A stretch of DNA of 64,000 bases from CAZPQM01 sp964588995 (GCA_964588995.1 CAZPQM010000008.1:43607-107606), one strand, 5' to 3'. Counted from the stretch's first letter, positions 1 to 9,129 are shown. Translations and numbers: made by a program. The notes: generated by a model not told the origin, from the sequence alone.

Positions 1-207
1 AATCTGTGAAACCGATCCGGCCTTAGCCGCCGCCAGTAATAAGGCTTGCGCATCCAAAGGCTGGTCTCCCGCTTCGCCGCGGATCGCCACTTCGTCAATA
101 TTGGCGGGCATTATTTCATTTGGGATGCTTAAGTAAGAGAGCATCGCCGCCCGAATTTCGGACTTTGATGCCAGTACGATAGATTCACGGGAGCGGATGT
201 TAAGCAT
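1..207 (-). CDS. Maf-like nucleotide pyrophosphatase, partial (3' end outside window)
   Basis: Only the first 69 codons are present; the gene runs off the left edge. The N-terminus reads IVLASKSEIRAAMLSYL, followed by a NIDE motif. This matches the Maf/HAM1-like opening LASxSPRR...DE, although the usual SPRR is SEIR here. Maf proteins hydrolyse non-canonical or canonical NTPs and have been linked to septum inhibition. The start at 207 is preceded by an AGAGGAT ribosome site. FolE lies just upstream on the same strand with about 40 bases between. Identification rests on the N-terminal motif only. Confidence 0.7.
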   Translation of the reverse strand, partial: MLNIRSRESIVLASKSEIRAAMLSYLSIPNEIMPANIDEVAIRGEAGDQPLDAQALLLAAAKAGSVSQI

Positions 208-246
208 GCCACATCCTCTACCATAGGATGCCAACACTGCAAAGAA

Positions 247-888
247 TTAAGCGCCAAAAGGCAATTTTTGGGCGATCAACTGATAGATCCGCTCTTCCAT
301 ATGCGGATCGGTTTTAAACACACCCGTCATGGTTTTGGTCACCGTGCTCGTCGTCGGGTTATGAATGCCGCGAGTGGTCATGCATTGGTGGAAAGCGTCA
401 ATAATGACTGCAACACCCTTGGGTTTCAGCACTTCTTCCATCGTGTTAGCTATCTGTGCGGTCATGGTTTCCTGCGTTTGCAACCGCTTGGCATAAATCT
501 CCAGCACGCGGCCGATTTTGCTGATACCAACAACACGCTCATTGGGCAGATAAGCAATATGCGCCTGCCCGATGATGGGAACCATGTGATGCTCGCAGTG
601 GCTTTCAAAGCGCATATTTTTGAGCAGCACGATATCATCATACCCTTCCACATCTTCGAAGGTGCGTGAAAGCACGGCTTTCGGATCTACCTCATAACCT
701 TTGAAAAATTCTTTATATGCCTGTGCAACGCGCTTAGGCGTATCAATCAGCCCTTCTCTTTCAGGGTTGTCGCCGGCATACGCTATCAGCGTACGTACGG
801 CTTCCATGGCCTCTTCTTTGGTGGGTGCTTCAGTCATGCGTTTTCGCGTGTCCGTGGTGAGTTCCGATTGGGGGGTTTTCTTTAACAT
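247..888 (-). CDS. folE: GTP cyclohydrolase I
   Basis: This cytosolic enzyme converts GTP to 7,8-dihydroneopterin triphosphate, the first step of folate (and queuosine-type) synthesis. The 213-residue length is typical. The zinc and active-site signature is complete: CEHHMVPIIG with the Cys and His ligands, VVGISKIGR, the QTQET stretch and the second zinc cysteine in HQCMTTRG. The N-terminal 25 residues are variable, as in the family. An AAAGGTAG ribosome site precedes the start. The downstream neighbour is the maf-like gene on the same strand, likely co-transcribed. Confidence 0.96.
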   Translation of the reverse strand: MLKKTPQSELTTDTRKRMTEAPTKEEAMEAVRTLIAYAGDNPEREGLIDTPKRVAQAYKEFFKGYEVDPKAVLSRTFEDVEGYDDIVLLKNMRFESHCEHHMVPIIGQAHIAYLPNERVVGISKIGRVLEIYAKRLQTQETMTAQIANTMEEVLKPKGVAVIIDAFHQCMTTRGIHNPTTSTVTKTMTGVFKTDPHMEERIYQLIAQKLPFGA

Positions 889-1102
889 TGGCTACCTTTC
901 AGCTATCAGTAGTCCTATAAATGCGAAGCGCATATACAGGATAACAGGTCTGTTTTCAAGTTATATCTCCTTTCGCGATATTGATGTTAAAGTTACATTT
1001 ATGCGGAAAAAGCGGATCGGGCCTTTACTTTCGTATAATGGCATTGCAAATCAAGCGTATCCGGCTTATCAACGTTCCAAGGCGGATAAGTACGGAGGTT
1101 TT

Positions 1103-1579
1103 ATGAGTGCGTGGTCACATTTTCGTTACTGGTTTTTACTGATCTTGCTGGGAGTAGGCGTGCTGCTCGCTGCGACCAAGCTTCAGGCGCACCCGGGGCA
1201 TGACCATGGCAGCATAGCTGCGCCGGCTGATGTTGCTGCGCCACCTGCCGATGCAACGGTAACCGAGAGCGGTTTAGCCTCCAAAGTATTGGAGCAGGGC
1301 ACCGGCAGCGAACGTCCGGATGCGAACAGCACGGTTCGCGTTCATTATACCGGCTGGACGACCGACGGTAAGATGTTTGATAGCTCGGTTGCCCGCGGCC
1401 AGCCAATTGCCTTTAACCTGCAGCAGGTGATTGCCGGCTGGACCGAAGGCGTCCAGCTCATGGTTGAAGGGGAAAAACGCCGCTTATGGATTCCCGAAAA
1501 CCTCGCCTATAAAGGCCGCCCCGGCGCGCCGGCCGGTATGCTGGTGTTTGATGTCGAGCTGCTGGACATTCTGGATTAA
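1103..1579 (+). CDS. FKBP-type peptidyl-prolyl cis-trans isomerase, membrane-anchored or exported
   Basis: The C-terminal 100 residues form one FKBP domain (VRVHYTGWTTDGKMFDSS, then the IAGWTEGVQLM and LVFDVELL segments). It should catalyse prolyl isomerisation during folding outside the cytoplasm. Residues about 8-24 are a hydrophobic signal or anchor, followed by a His-rich HPGHDHG stretch and an Ala/Pro linker. The open frame extends upstream to 701, but the ATG at 1103 has a GGAGG ribosome site 5 bases away and makes the signal peptide N-terminal. A perfect TATAAT hexamer lies at 1034-1039 without a clear -35. Confidence 0.92.
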   Translation: MSAWSHFRYWFLLILLGVGVLLAATKLQAHPGHDHGSIAAPADVAAPPADATVTESGLASKVLEQGTGSERPDANSTVRVHYTGWTTDGKMFDSSVARGQPIAFNLQQVIAGWTEGVQLMVEGEKRRLWIPENLAYKGRPGAPAGMLVFDVELLDILD

Positions 1580-1591
1580 AGCGCCGATCGC

Positions 1592-2290
1592 TTACTTTTC
1601 CAACTCATAGAGAAGAAAATAACTGCGATCACTGCCGCTCTTATTTTTCTGCTGATATCGCGTCGTGATATGCCCCTCCGGCGGGTTCAGCCAGTCGGCA
1701 GGACGCCTTGCCGTAAATCGAAACGGTTTTCGCTGCAGCATTTGCACACAGATCCATTCGAGATAGCCTTCATGATCGGTGGCAAGCTGCAAAAATCCGC
1801 CCGGCCTGAGCGTTGCCTCCAGCAATGTCAGCAATGGCGGGTTGACGATGCGGCGCTTATGGTGTCTGGTTTTCGGCCAGGGATCAGGGAAGAGTATATA
1901 TACACCGTCAAGATAATCATCCGGCAAACGCTCGAGCACCAGACGGGCATCCTCCTGCGTCAGTAGCACATTACTCAGCGCAAGATCATCGACCTTCTTC
2001 ACCGCTCTCGCCATTCCCTCATCATACACCTCCGCACCGATGAAGAGACTGCCCGGCAGTTCGGCAGCACGGTTGACAAGATGTTCCCCCGCACCGAAAC
2101 CAATTTCGAAATAGATCGCCTCATAGCTGGTAGTAAGCGCCTCCCAGTCCGTATGCTCCGTAACGGCGTGGCGGGGCAACACGTCCTCCAGATAGTGCTT
2201 ATGCGATGCTTTGAGGCCCCGCACCCGTGTACGGGCAAAAGAGGGCAAAAATCGGCGGCGGTTGTCATTCATGGCTTTTCTTTTGACCAC
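1592..2290 (-). CDS. trmB: tRNA (guanine-N7-)-methyltransferase
   Basis: TrmB methylates G46 in the variable loop of tRNAs using SAM. The sequence has the SAM-binding motif IYFEIGFGAGEHL, the GAEVYDEG region, the FPDPWPKTRHHKRRIV signature that defines the family, and the C-terminal TRYQQKNKSGS element. Length (232 residues) is normal. A second ATG six codons in (2272) is an alternative start. The gene is divergent from the cyclo-ligase gene, with only 20 bases between the starts, so the promoters must overlap the coding ends. Confidence 0.96.
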   Translation of the reverse strand: MVKRKAMNDNRRRFLPSFARTRVRGLKASHKHYLEDVLPRHAVTEHTDWEALTTSYEAIYFEIGFGAGEHLVNRAAELPGSLFIGAEVYDEGMARAVKKVDDLALSNVLLTQEDARLVLERLPDDYLDGVYILFPDPWPKTRHHKRRIVNPPLLTLLEATLRPGGFLQLATDHEGYLEWICVQMLQRKPFRFTARRPADWLNPPEGHITTRYQQKNKSGSDRSYFLLYELEK

Positions 2291-2310
2291 CGCACCCGTA
2301 ATGTCAAGCG

Positions 2311-2901
2311 ATGAATGCCGCGTTGAAAGAACAATTACGCACCGAAATGCGTGCCCGCCGCAAGGCAGTCCGGGAAGCAGACCGCCGTGAGGCCTCGCGC
2401 GCGGTTATTTCGCATTTTTTAGGCAATGTACCATTGGAAAAAACCGATATTATCGGCGGCTATTGGGCAGCCGGAAGCGAGCTGAATATGCGCTATCTGC
2501 TGGAATGTCTGGAAGAGGAAGGCTACCAGCTCGCTTTACCACGCATCGTGGCCCATGAAAAACCGCTCGAATTTAAGCGCTACAAACGCGGTAACACGTT
2601 GCATCAGTCGCTGACCTTTCGTATTGAGGAGCCCTCCAAACTGGCCGAAACCGTAATACCTAACGTGCTGATTACGCCGCTGCTCGCCTTTGACAAGCGC
2701 GGCTATCGCCTCGGGCAGGGCGGCGGCTATTATGACCGTACGATTCTGCAGCTCCATACGCTGGAGGAAGTCACCAAGCGCGTTTTTACCGTGGGGGTTG
2801 GCTATAGCTTTCAGGAGGTGGAGCGCATACCGACCGATATTTACGATCAGCGGCTTGATTGCATTATCACCGAGGATGGTGTAGTGGTACCCCCGTCATG
2901 A
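2311..2901 (+). CDS. 5-formyltetrahydrofolate cyclo-ligase
   Basis: This enzyme (YgfA/Fau, MTHFS) converts 5-formyl-THF to 5,10-methenyl-THF with ATP, salvaging folate. Visible features are the basic N-terminal RTEMRARRKAVR helix, the substrate region GGYWAAGSELNMRYLL, and the C-terminal ATP-binding signature RLGQGGGYYDRTI. The length of 196 residues is typical. The TGA stop overlaps the ATG of the next gene (ATGA), indicating translational coupling to the YmdB-like phosphoesterase, an arrangement common in alphaproteobacteria. Confidence 0.95.
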   Translation: MNAALKEQLRTEMRARRKAVREADRREASRAVISHFLGNVPLEKTDIIGGYWAAGSELNMRYLLECLEEEGYQLALPRIVAHEKPLEFKRYKRGNTLHQSLTFRIEEPSKLAETVIPNVLITPLLAFDKRGYRLGQGGGYYDRTILQLHTLEEVTKRVFTVGVGYSFQEVERIPTDIYDQRLDCIITEDGVVVPPS

Positions 2902-3704
2902 AAATTCTCTTCTGCGGTGATGTTGTAGGTCGATCGGGCCGGGCCGTCATCAAAAAACACCTGAATGCGTTGCGAACCAAGCACGCGCTGGACGCTGTCA
3001 TCGTCAATGGTGAGAATGCCGCCAGCGGCTTTGGGCTTACCAAGAAAATCTGCGAAGGATTCCGCGAAGCGGGGGCGGATGTCATCACCGGGGGCGATCA
3101 TTGCTTCGACCAAAAAGAGGTTATGCATTTCATCAATCACTATCCTGAACTGCTGCGCCCCGGTAACCTACCGGATAGCCTGCCCGGTGCGGGTGTGGGA
3201 GAATATACTATTCGAGGTAAAAAACTTGTCGTCGCCCATGTGCTCTGCCAGCTTTTTATGCGATACACGGTGGATCACCCGTTTCTCTGCCTTGATAAGC
3301 TTTTAAAACCTTACGAGCTGGGTAAAAACGCGGATGCGATTATCGTTGATGTCCACGGAGAGGCCACGTCGGAGAAAATGGCCATCGGCCACTATCTCGA
3401 CGGGCGCGTTTCCATGGTGACCGGCTCGCATACGCATGTGCCAACGGCAGATGAGCAGATTCTCCCGGGTGGCACGGCCTATCAGACCGATGCTGGCATG
3501 TGTGGGGATTATAATTCGGTCATTGGTTTTAAGAAAGAGGTCAGCCTGCCCGGCTTTCTGCATAAGGTGCGCACGCAGAAGAACGAAGTCGCAACCGGAG
3601 ACGCGACCTTATGCGGCATCATTGTCGAAACGAACGAGGCGAGCGGGTTGGCGGAAAATGTCTATCCGGTGCGCGTCGGCGGCAGGTTAAGTAAAACGCC
3701 TTAA
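2898..3704 (+). CDS. YmdB-family metallophosphoesterase (TIGR00282)
   Basis: This is a 268-residue metal-dependent phosphoesterase; Bacillus YmdB hydrolyses 2',3'-cyclic nucleotides. Metal-ligand motifs in order are FCGDVVGRSGR, VNGENAASGFG, the HCFDQKE block, DVHGEATSEK and GSHTHVPTAD. The third block reads GGDHCFD where the family usually has GNH, so the expected Asn ligand is Asp; the DNA is unambiguous (gat). The start at 2898 is chosen over upstream in-frame codons because it begins exactly at the fold and overlaps the preceding stop. The cellular role here is unknown. Confidence 0.9.
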   Translation: MKILFCGDVVGRSGRAVIKKHLNALRTKHALDAVIVNGENAASGFGLTKKICEGFREAGADVITGGDHCFDQKEVMHFINHYPELLRPGNLPDSLPGAGVGEYTIRGKKLVVAHVLCQLFMRYTVDHPFLCLDKLLKPYELGKNADAIIVDVHGEATSEKMAIGHYLDGRVSMVTGSHTHVPTADEQILPGGTAYQTDAGMCGDYNSVIGFKKEVSLPGFLHKVRTQKNEVATGDATLCGIIVETNEASGLAENVYPVRVGGRLSKTP

Positions 3705-3736
3705 AATCTTCTGCAGAAGTGCACTATGTAGTAGCC

Positions 3737-3889
3737 TCAAAAATCGTAGCACCTGCCGTCCTTTTCCCAGTCACCATACCGGGTCGGCTCTTTGCCTTTT
3801 GGGCCGCCGGTTTCTTCGGTTTCGTCCAGCACCTTTTTGGTAGCTTCGTCGAGCTTGTCGTAATCTTTCGGCTTATCTTTGGGGCTCAT
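3737..3889 (-). CDS. Succinate dehydrogenase assembly factor 4-like protein (DUF1674)
   Basis: This is a 50-residue gene, short enough to be missed. The C-terminal half contains GPKGKEPTRYGDWEKDGR followed by CYDF, the DUF1674/SDHAF4 signature. In mitochondria and alphaproteobacteria such proteins bind flavinylated SdhA and help SDH assembly. The N-terminus is charged (SPKDKPKDYDKLDEATKKV). The ATG lies inside the last codons of the polysaccharide flippase (17-base overlap), so it is probably translated from the exopolysaccharide operon mRNA. No sdh gene is visible in this window. Confidence 0.88.
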   Translation of the reverse strand: MSPKDKPKDYDKLDEATKKVLDETEETGGPKGKEPTRYGDWEKDGRCYDF

Positions 3890-5135
3890 GGATTGTCTCG
3901 CGTTTTTCGTTAAAGATGATCATGGCGGCTCCGAACATGGCGGCTATATTGGCGATCAGCCATGCCTGCGCCGCACCTTCTGCACCTTGATTCGGCACAA
4001 GCACCAAAGAAGTCACAATCAGCGTGACCGCGGAAATGACGGGAGGCAGCAAAATCACCCACCCCTGATACATCGCGGTGATCATCGAGTGAAACAGCTG
4101 AAAACTACCGAAAAACACCAACCCGATCAGTAAGGTACGAAACACGGAAATCGAAGGGGTAAACGCCTCACCGAATACCAGCGTGACCAGCCAGGGCGCA
4201 ATCAGATAGAAAACCCCTGCCGCACCTAATAGCAGCGTGCAGAGCATGATCGTCGCAATCGCCTTAAACTGGCGCCGTTCCTGGGGCGTCTTCAGCCTGA
4301 CCAGATTCGGCACCGCATACATGCTGAACATGCGCGATAAGGTAGCCATCGCTTCGATAAATGCATAGGCGACGGCAAAATAACCGACCTGTTCCGCCGT
4401 GGTCTCCACCCCCATAATCAACACAACTGCATGCGACGCAAGCAATTGCGCGAGATTGGAAATATGATTGATCAGCATATAGGTTTTATGCCGCTTCGCC
4501 TGCGCTATCGCACCTTTGAGCGTGCCTTTATTACGATGCCGCAGGAAGTAAAATGCAATCGCAAATTTCACTACCACGGCTAGCATCAAGGCAAGTACGG
4601 CAGTAAACGGGGTGAGTCCTCCGATAAGAAACAGACCGCCGATCAGAAGCAGATTGCACAGCTTCTGCGACAGTATGACAATATTATACCCGCGCGCATG
4701 ATGCAGCCCAACCAGTAGCGCGGCAAGCGCGTCCGCCGCCGCAAGCAACGGCACCCCCAGCAGGGCGATGAACAACGCAAGCGGCATGGTCTCCGCGATT
4801 GGATTAGTATGGGCAAAGCCGTAAAAGAGTGGCAGGACAAGCAGGCTCGAACCCCCGACCGCGAGCAGAGTCAGCAGGCGGTAATGATTCGCCGCATAAG
4901 GTTTTTCTGCCGCATAACGGCGGTTAAGATTCGTCGTTCCGAATTGGGTAAAAGCGGTTGCAATGATGTGCAGCGAGATCAGCCAGGACACCATACCGCG
5001 CCCGTCCGGCCCAAGCTCCCGCGCCAGAATTATCGAAACGACGAAACCAAGAAGAATGCCCGCACCGTTACTCGCCACCGAAGACGCCACCTGCTTAAAA
5101 AAACCGGTATGCTGAGTAAGGGTATCGCGTATCAT
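3873..5135 (-). CDS. Polysaccharide flippase, MOP/Wzx-like
   Basis: This 420-residue polytopic membrane protein, with about 12 hydrophobic segments, has the O-antigen/polysaccharide transporter pattern: an N-terminal VASSVASNGAGILLGF helix, then RELGPDGRGMVSWLISL and FGTTNLNRRYAAE. It probably moves undecaprenyl-linked repeat units across the inner membrane. It follows the Wzc-like gene by 13 bases on the same strand and overlaps the SdhAF4 gene at its 3' end. Membrane topology and context support a Wzx role; substrate is not predictable. Confidence 0.85.
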   Translation of the reverse strand: MIRDTLTQHTGFFKQVASSVASNGAGILLGFVVSIILARELGPDGRGMVSWLISLHIIATAFTQFGTTNLNRRYAAEKPYAANHYRLLTLLAVGGSSLLVLPLFYGFAHTNPIAETMPLALFIALLGVPLLAAADALAALLVGLHHARGYNIVILSQKLCNLLLIGGLFLIGGLTPFTAVLALMLAVVVKFAIAFYFLRHRNKGTLKGAIAQAKRHKTYMLINHISNLAQLLASHAVVLIMGVETTAEQVGYFAVAYAFIEAMATLSRMFSMYAVPNLVRLKTPQERRQFKAIATIMLCTLLLGAAGVFYLIAPWLVTLVFGEAFTPSISVFRTLLIGLVFFGSFQLFHSMITAMYQGWVILLPPVISAVTLIVTSLVLVPNQGAEGAAQAWLIANIAAMFGAAMIIFNEKRETIHEPQR

Positions 5136-5148
5136 AAATTAGCTGCAG

Positions 5149-7281
5149 CTAGTCATTATAATAGGCTTTATAATCGCTGTAATAGGTGCCGATTTCGCCG
5201 TATTGCATACCCTGATATTTTTTCAGATCGACCCGGCTGATAATGGCCCCGGAGATATGCGCATCGTTCTTTCGTAAAATACTGATGGCTTTTTTTACCA
5301 CATTACGCCGCGTTTTTCCCCAGCGCGCCAGGAACAGCACCGTATCGGCAATGCGAGTGAGTATGACAGTATCGGATAGTGCCATGACGGGCGGCGCATC
5401 GATAATAATCAGGTCATAATGATGTTTCAGCGCCTCTAAAAACGCTTCCATACGCCCGGAGCGCAAGAGCTCGCGGGAATAGGGCGTATTACCCGGCGCG
5501 GTAACATAATGCAGGCCTGACGCCTCGTCCATCTGCACCGTCTCCTCATAGCTCGCTTTTTCTTCAAGAATATCTTTCAACGTCAAAGAAGCGTCACTCT
5601 GAAAAATCTCGGCTACCGTAGGCAACCGGAAATCGCAATCGAGCAGGACGATTTTCATCTTCGAACGTGCCGCGAGGCGGGCAAGCGATACGGCAAATAC
5701 TGACTTCCCTTCCTGGGTTCCGCTGGAGGTCACCATCACGGTTTTCGCCTCTTTTTCTTTTCCTTCTGCCGTTACGATCGGCTTATCGAGCTCGGTCAAT
5801 ACAGCACGCAAACTCTCCGCGAAAGACGATGTCAGGTGCTGAATCGCATAATCCGTCACCTGTCTGCGGGTTTTGATTTTGCGCTTCTTGAGCTCCGGAA
5901 ATAAGGTCAGGGTTGGCAGCCCGGTGATGGTCTCCAGCTGTTCTTCATTGCGCACGACAGCGTCGAGTATGTCATGCAAAAAGGCGAGCACCAGCCCGGC
6001 CAGCGTGCCGAGCACCAGCCCGAGCAGCAGGATAATTTTCTTACTGGGCCAGGAGGGCTTAAACGGTATTTCCGCGTAGGAGGAAATACGTGCATCGTAA
6101 TTGACCGCATCCGGCTGCTGCGAGGTTTCCTTGTAGCGGGTCAGAAAAGCTTCATAGACCGCCGTATTCGCATCAAGTTCACGCTGCAATTCCGCGAGCT
6201 TTACCTCCGCCCGTCCGGACAGGCCCAGCTTTTGCTCAAGCTCCGTTAGTTTCTCCCGTAAGGTCGCTTCATTAATACGCGCGCGCTTTACTTCATTCTC
6301 CAGACTGCGCGTAATATTATCGATCTCCGTCGCTATTTTTCCCCGGATGGAGGCGAGTTCCGCCTCCACCTGCTGTATTTCCGGATGCCGTGCACCATAA
6401 CGGCTGCTCAAATCGGAACGCATGCGCCGCACTTCGGCTTCCTGCACCTTGAGTTGCTGAATAATACCGGAATTAACTACCTCGGGGATGGATTCGACAT
6501 TCATCCCTTCCGTGGCCTGTTGGTATTTGGCTTCTGCGGTCACGCGCTCTTTCTGTGCGATGGTCAGCTGGGTATTTAATTCCTGCAACTGCGTATCGCT
6601 GACCGTTTGCCCGTCCAGTTCGAGGAGGTCGTTAGCCTCGCGATATTCCTGCACCGCTTTGGCCGAGGCTTCGACCCGTTCGCGTAGTTCGTTAATACGC
6701 TGATTCAGCCAGATATTCGCCTGATCGGTGACATTGAGCTTACTCTCCTGTTGCATGTCAATGAATTCTTTCGCTACCGCGTTTGCTATGCCCGCCGCAT
6801 GATCCGGGTTGGGCGAAGTATAGCGGATCAGCACCGTGTAGGATTTCGGCTTACGCGACACGGTCAGGTTGTTGCGAACGGCGCGCACAACCAGTTGCCG
6901 TTTATAACGTTCAAGCTGTTCCTCATTCCGCCCTTCCGGATCGGGGTCGAACTGGAATTCCGAAAATTCCATCAGCCCGTAGCGCTTGACGATACGGCGG
7001 ACCAATTCGCGCGAGCTGATCAAATCCACCTCGCTTTGTATAACTGATTCATCCGGGGCACCCCCGGTCAGAAGCGATTGCACATCCACCACCGGCTGAT
7101 TGCGCACATTGAACTGCATCAGCACTTCCGAGGTATAGACTTTGGGCGTGACCGACAGGTAAATATAGCCAAGCAACAACCCTGCAAACAGGCAGAGGAG
7201 TATGAGGTAGCGGTGCCGCTTGATACTGGTAAATATCGTCGAAAGGGCCACTTCCTCGAAGAACGTATTCTGTTGGCTCAT
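5149..7281 (-). CDS. Polysaccharide co-polymerase / bacterial tyrosine autokinase (Wzc/GumC-like)
   Basis: This 710-residue inner-membrane protein controls chain length and export. A Wzz domain starts after a TM at about residues 28-47; long coiled coils fill about 180-400, and a second TM lies near 425-445. The cytoplasmic BY-kinase domain has Walker A SSGTQEGKSVFAVSL, Walker A' VLLDCDFRLP and Walker B LIIIDAPPVM. The C-terminus is a tyrosine cluster (YQGMQYGEIGTYYSDYKAYY), the usual autophosphorylation tail. It sits between the OPX gene and the flippase in one operon. The fused kinase resembles the proteobacterial rather than the split Gram-positive layout. Confidence 0.94.
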   Translation of the reverse strand: MSQQNTFFEEVALSTIFTSIKRHRYLILLCLFAGLLLGYIYLSVTPKVYTSEVLMQFNVRNQPVVDVQSLLTGGAPDESVIQSEVDLISSRELVRRIVKRYGLMEFSEFQFDPDPEGRNEEQLERYKRQLVVRAVRNNLTVSRKPKSYTVLIRYTSPNPDHAAGIANAVAKEFIDMQQESKLNVTDQANIWLNQRINELRERVEASAKAVQEYREANDLLELDGQTVSDTQLQELNTQLTIAQKERVTAEAKYQQATEGMNVESIPEVVNSGIIQQLKVQEAEVRRMRSDLSSRYGARHPEIQQVEAELASIRGKIATEIDNITRSLENEVKRARINEATLREKLTELEQKLGLSGRAEVKLAELQRELDANTAVYEAFLTRYKETSQQPDAVNYDARISSYAEIPFKPSWPSKKIILLLGLVLGTLAGLVLAFLHDILDAVVRNEEQLETITGLPTLTLFPELKKRKIKTRRQVTDYAIQHLTSSFAESLRAVLTELDKPIVTAEGKEKEAKTVMVTSSGTQEGKSVFAVSLARLAARSKMKIVLLDCDFRLPTVAEIFQSDASLTLKDILEEKASYEETVQMDEASGLHYVTAPGNTPYSRELLRSGRMEAFLEALKHHYDLIIIDAPPVMALSDTVILTRIADTVLFLARWGKTRRNVVKKAISILRKNDAHISGAIISRVDLKKYQGMQYGEIGTYYSDYKAYYND

Positions 7282-7293
7282 AGAATTGGCCTT

Positions 7294-7854
7294 TTAAAAA
7301 AAGCGCTCTTTAATAATGATAGTATCGCCGGGAAGCACCAGGGCGGCCTCATCCCCCTGATAAGTGTTACCCCGTCGCTTGATCAGCGGTTTATTCTCTT
7401 TTGCGCGGTAGGTATAGCCACCGGCAAGCGCAACCGCATTAATGACATTCATGCCCGTCGTATACGGGTAGCCACCGGGTTCATTCACCTCGCCCATAAT
7501 ATAAAACTGCCGGAAGTCTGATACTTCGATGTTGACGCGCGGCTCCCTCAAATAACCTGATGCCAGCGTGTTACGTATGGCCATCTCGGCCTCGGAAATA
7601 GTCTTCCCGTCGAGGTTAATCTGCCCCATCAGCGGGATGGATACGAAGCCCCTCCCATCGACCACATATTCCCCGGAAATATTCTCCTCACCGAAGACGG
7701 TCAGCTTGACTTTATCGCCGGGGCTGAGCCGGTACTGCGCCTGCAGCTCAAAAGCCTCCTGTATGTTGCTTTCGCTGAGATACATTACCTCTTCACCGCA
7801 CGCGCTGATGAACAATAAGCAGGCAAAACAGATGATTAAATGACGTAATTTCAT
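7294..7854 (-). CDS. Polysaccharide export lipoprotein (OPX/Wza family)
   Basis: This 186-residue outer-membrane polysaccharide export protein starts with a lipoprotein signal (LLFISACG lipobox, Cys about residue 19). The Poly_export domain follows: YRLSPGDKVKLTVFGEENIS, GEYVVDGRGFVSIPLMG. Then comes one SLBB-type beta-grasp region (FYIMGEVNEPGGYPYTTGMN). It is shorter than Wza (about 380 residues), like GumB/ExoF-type proteins that pair with a separate outer-membrane barrel. The upstream beta-barrel gene fits that partner role. Confidence 0.92.
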   Translation of the reverse strand: MKLRHLIICFACLLFISACGEEVMYLSESNIQEAFELQAQYRLSPGDKVKLTVFGEENISGEYVVDGRGFVSIPLMGQINLDGKTISEAEMAIRNTLASGYLREPRVNIEVSDFRQFYIMGEVNEPGGYPYTTGMNVINAVALAGGYTYRAKENKPLIKRRGNTYQGDEAALVLPGDTIIIKERFF

Positions 7855-7861
7855 TTCATAC

Positions 7862-9106
7862 CTACAAAGCTAATGACGTGCTCAACATGATCCGGTTAAT
7901 CGAGAAATCCTGAAATGCCGCGTTCGAGTCCCGGCTTGCGTAATCATAGGCGAGATTCAGCCCGATACCTTCCCGGATGAAGTATTGCGCAAGCGCGCCG
8001 AATTCAACATTATCATCTTCGCGCTCAAGCACATTGCCGTTCGGCTCATATTCGTCCAGCTGATAGGCAATGTCCAGCCCTAGCAGCACATTGCGACGCA
8101 GCTCATGCTCGATAGCCGCGGTATAACGGGTCGCCAGAAAGCCGGAATAATCCAACGAAATTGTTTCTTCGACCGTGCGGATCACCCCGGCTTTCAAAGA
8201 AGTCAGCCCGGTAACATTCCACAAAAGATCACCGCCGAAGGTCGCGTTCTCGATATCGCTGAAATTTTCGCTGTCATATTCCTGTTCCAAAAATCCCCCA
8301 AACAGGCTGAGCCGTAACTTGCCCGTCAGATCGCGGCTCAAGCCGAGACTCACATCATAACCGCTTGAATCCCGGTTGAGCGGCAAAGTTGCGTCATAGT
8401 CGCGCTCGTTCCATCCGGCAAGCAGAAAAACGTTATAGGTCGGCTGAAATTCATAGCCGAGCTTGGTAAATACCCGGTATTCCTCCCGGTCGCGGTCTTC
8501 ATTGGTAATCAGGGTGCCAAGCGAAGTGCGTACGCTGGAAAAATCCAGCTGTTCATATCCGGCACCGAAATCAACCAGAAAACGCCCCGCCTCATGCGTC
8601 AGCAGCGCATCCGCCTGATACGCGTTAATATCGGTCGGTTCAATGCCATTTACATCGTTAGGTGAGGTCCGTTCTTCATGGCTGTTGACATAGGCAATCC
8701 CGCCTTTTAACTGCGTCGAGCGCCGAATATCCAGCTCCCCGTAGAGGCCGAGATTGTAATCTTCAAAATCCTCATTATCGTTGTCTTCATGCAGGCCGGC
8801 TATCGCCCCCGCATTAAGTACCACGCGGTGCACATTCCAGTTGGATTCTAGCCGTGCGCCGCCGGAAAAGACAAAAATCTGATCCGATTGCTCATTCCCA
8901 TCGGTCGCAAACACGTTATCATCATAGAGGTATTGTGCATTGACCGCTGGCCGCATAATCCAGCCACCAAGCGGTACGCCTTCAGCAGCATAATCCCCGC
9001 GATCGCGCTCAAACACGCTCTCCACCGGACCGTCAGCCAGGTCCTGCGCAGATGCTGAAACTGCTATAAAAGCAACACAGACGGCAAGAAGCAGGGGCAG
9101 TTTCAT
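7862..9106 (-). CDS. Outer-membrane beta-barrel protein of the exopolysaccharide operon (BBP2-like)
   Basis: A 414-residue protein with a cleavable signal peptide (residues 1-20, ending ASAQD). The body alternates polar and hydrophobic residues and ends in an aromatic/hydrophobic strand (NRIMLSTSLAL), as outer-membrane barrels do. Proteins of this type occur beside Wza/Wzc genes in many alphaproteobacteria and are thought to form the exit pore for polysaccharide. It is the first gene of the minus-strand operon. The assignment is by pattern and context; no enzyme motif is present. Confidence 0.75.
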   Translation of the reverse strand: MKLPLLLAVCVAFIAVSASAQDLADGPVESVFERDRGDYAAEGVPLGGWIMRPAVNAQYLYDDNVFATDGNEQSDQIFVFSGGARLESNWNVHRVVLNAGAIAGLHEDNDNEDFEDYNLGLYGELDIRRSTQLKGGIAYVNSHEERTSPNDVNGIEPTDINAYQADALLTHEAGRFLVDFGAGYEQLDFSSVRTSLGTLITNEDRDREEYRVFTKLGYEFQPTYNVFLLAGWNERDYDATLPLNRDSSGYDVSLGLSRDLTGKLRLSLFGGFLEQEYDSENFSDIENATFGGDLLWNVTGLTSLKAGVIRTVEETISLDYSGFLATRYTAAIEHELRRNVLLGLDIAYQLDEYEPNGNVLEREDDNVEFGALAQYFIREGIGLNLAYDYASRDSNAAFQDFSINRIMLSTSLAL

Positions 9107-9129
9107 GGTTTTGTCCTTCCAAAGTGACT

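Noticed and set aside
701..1102. In-frame extension of the FKBP gene upstream of 1103
   Set aside because: It runs antisense through folE and non-coding DNA, has no homology, and the ATG at 1103 has a proper ribosome site just before the signal peptide.
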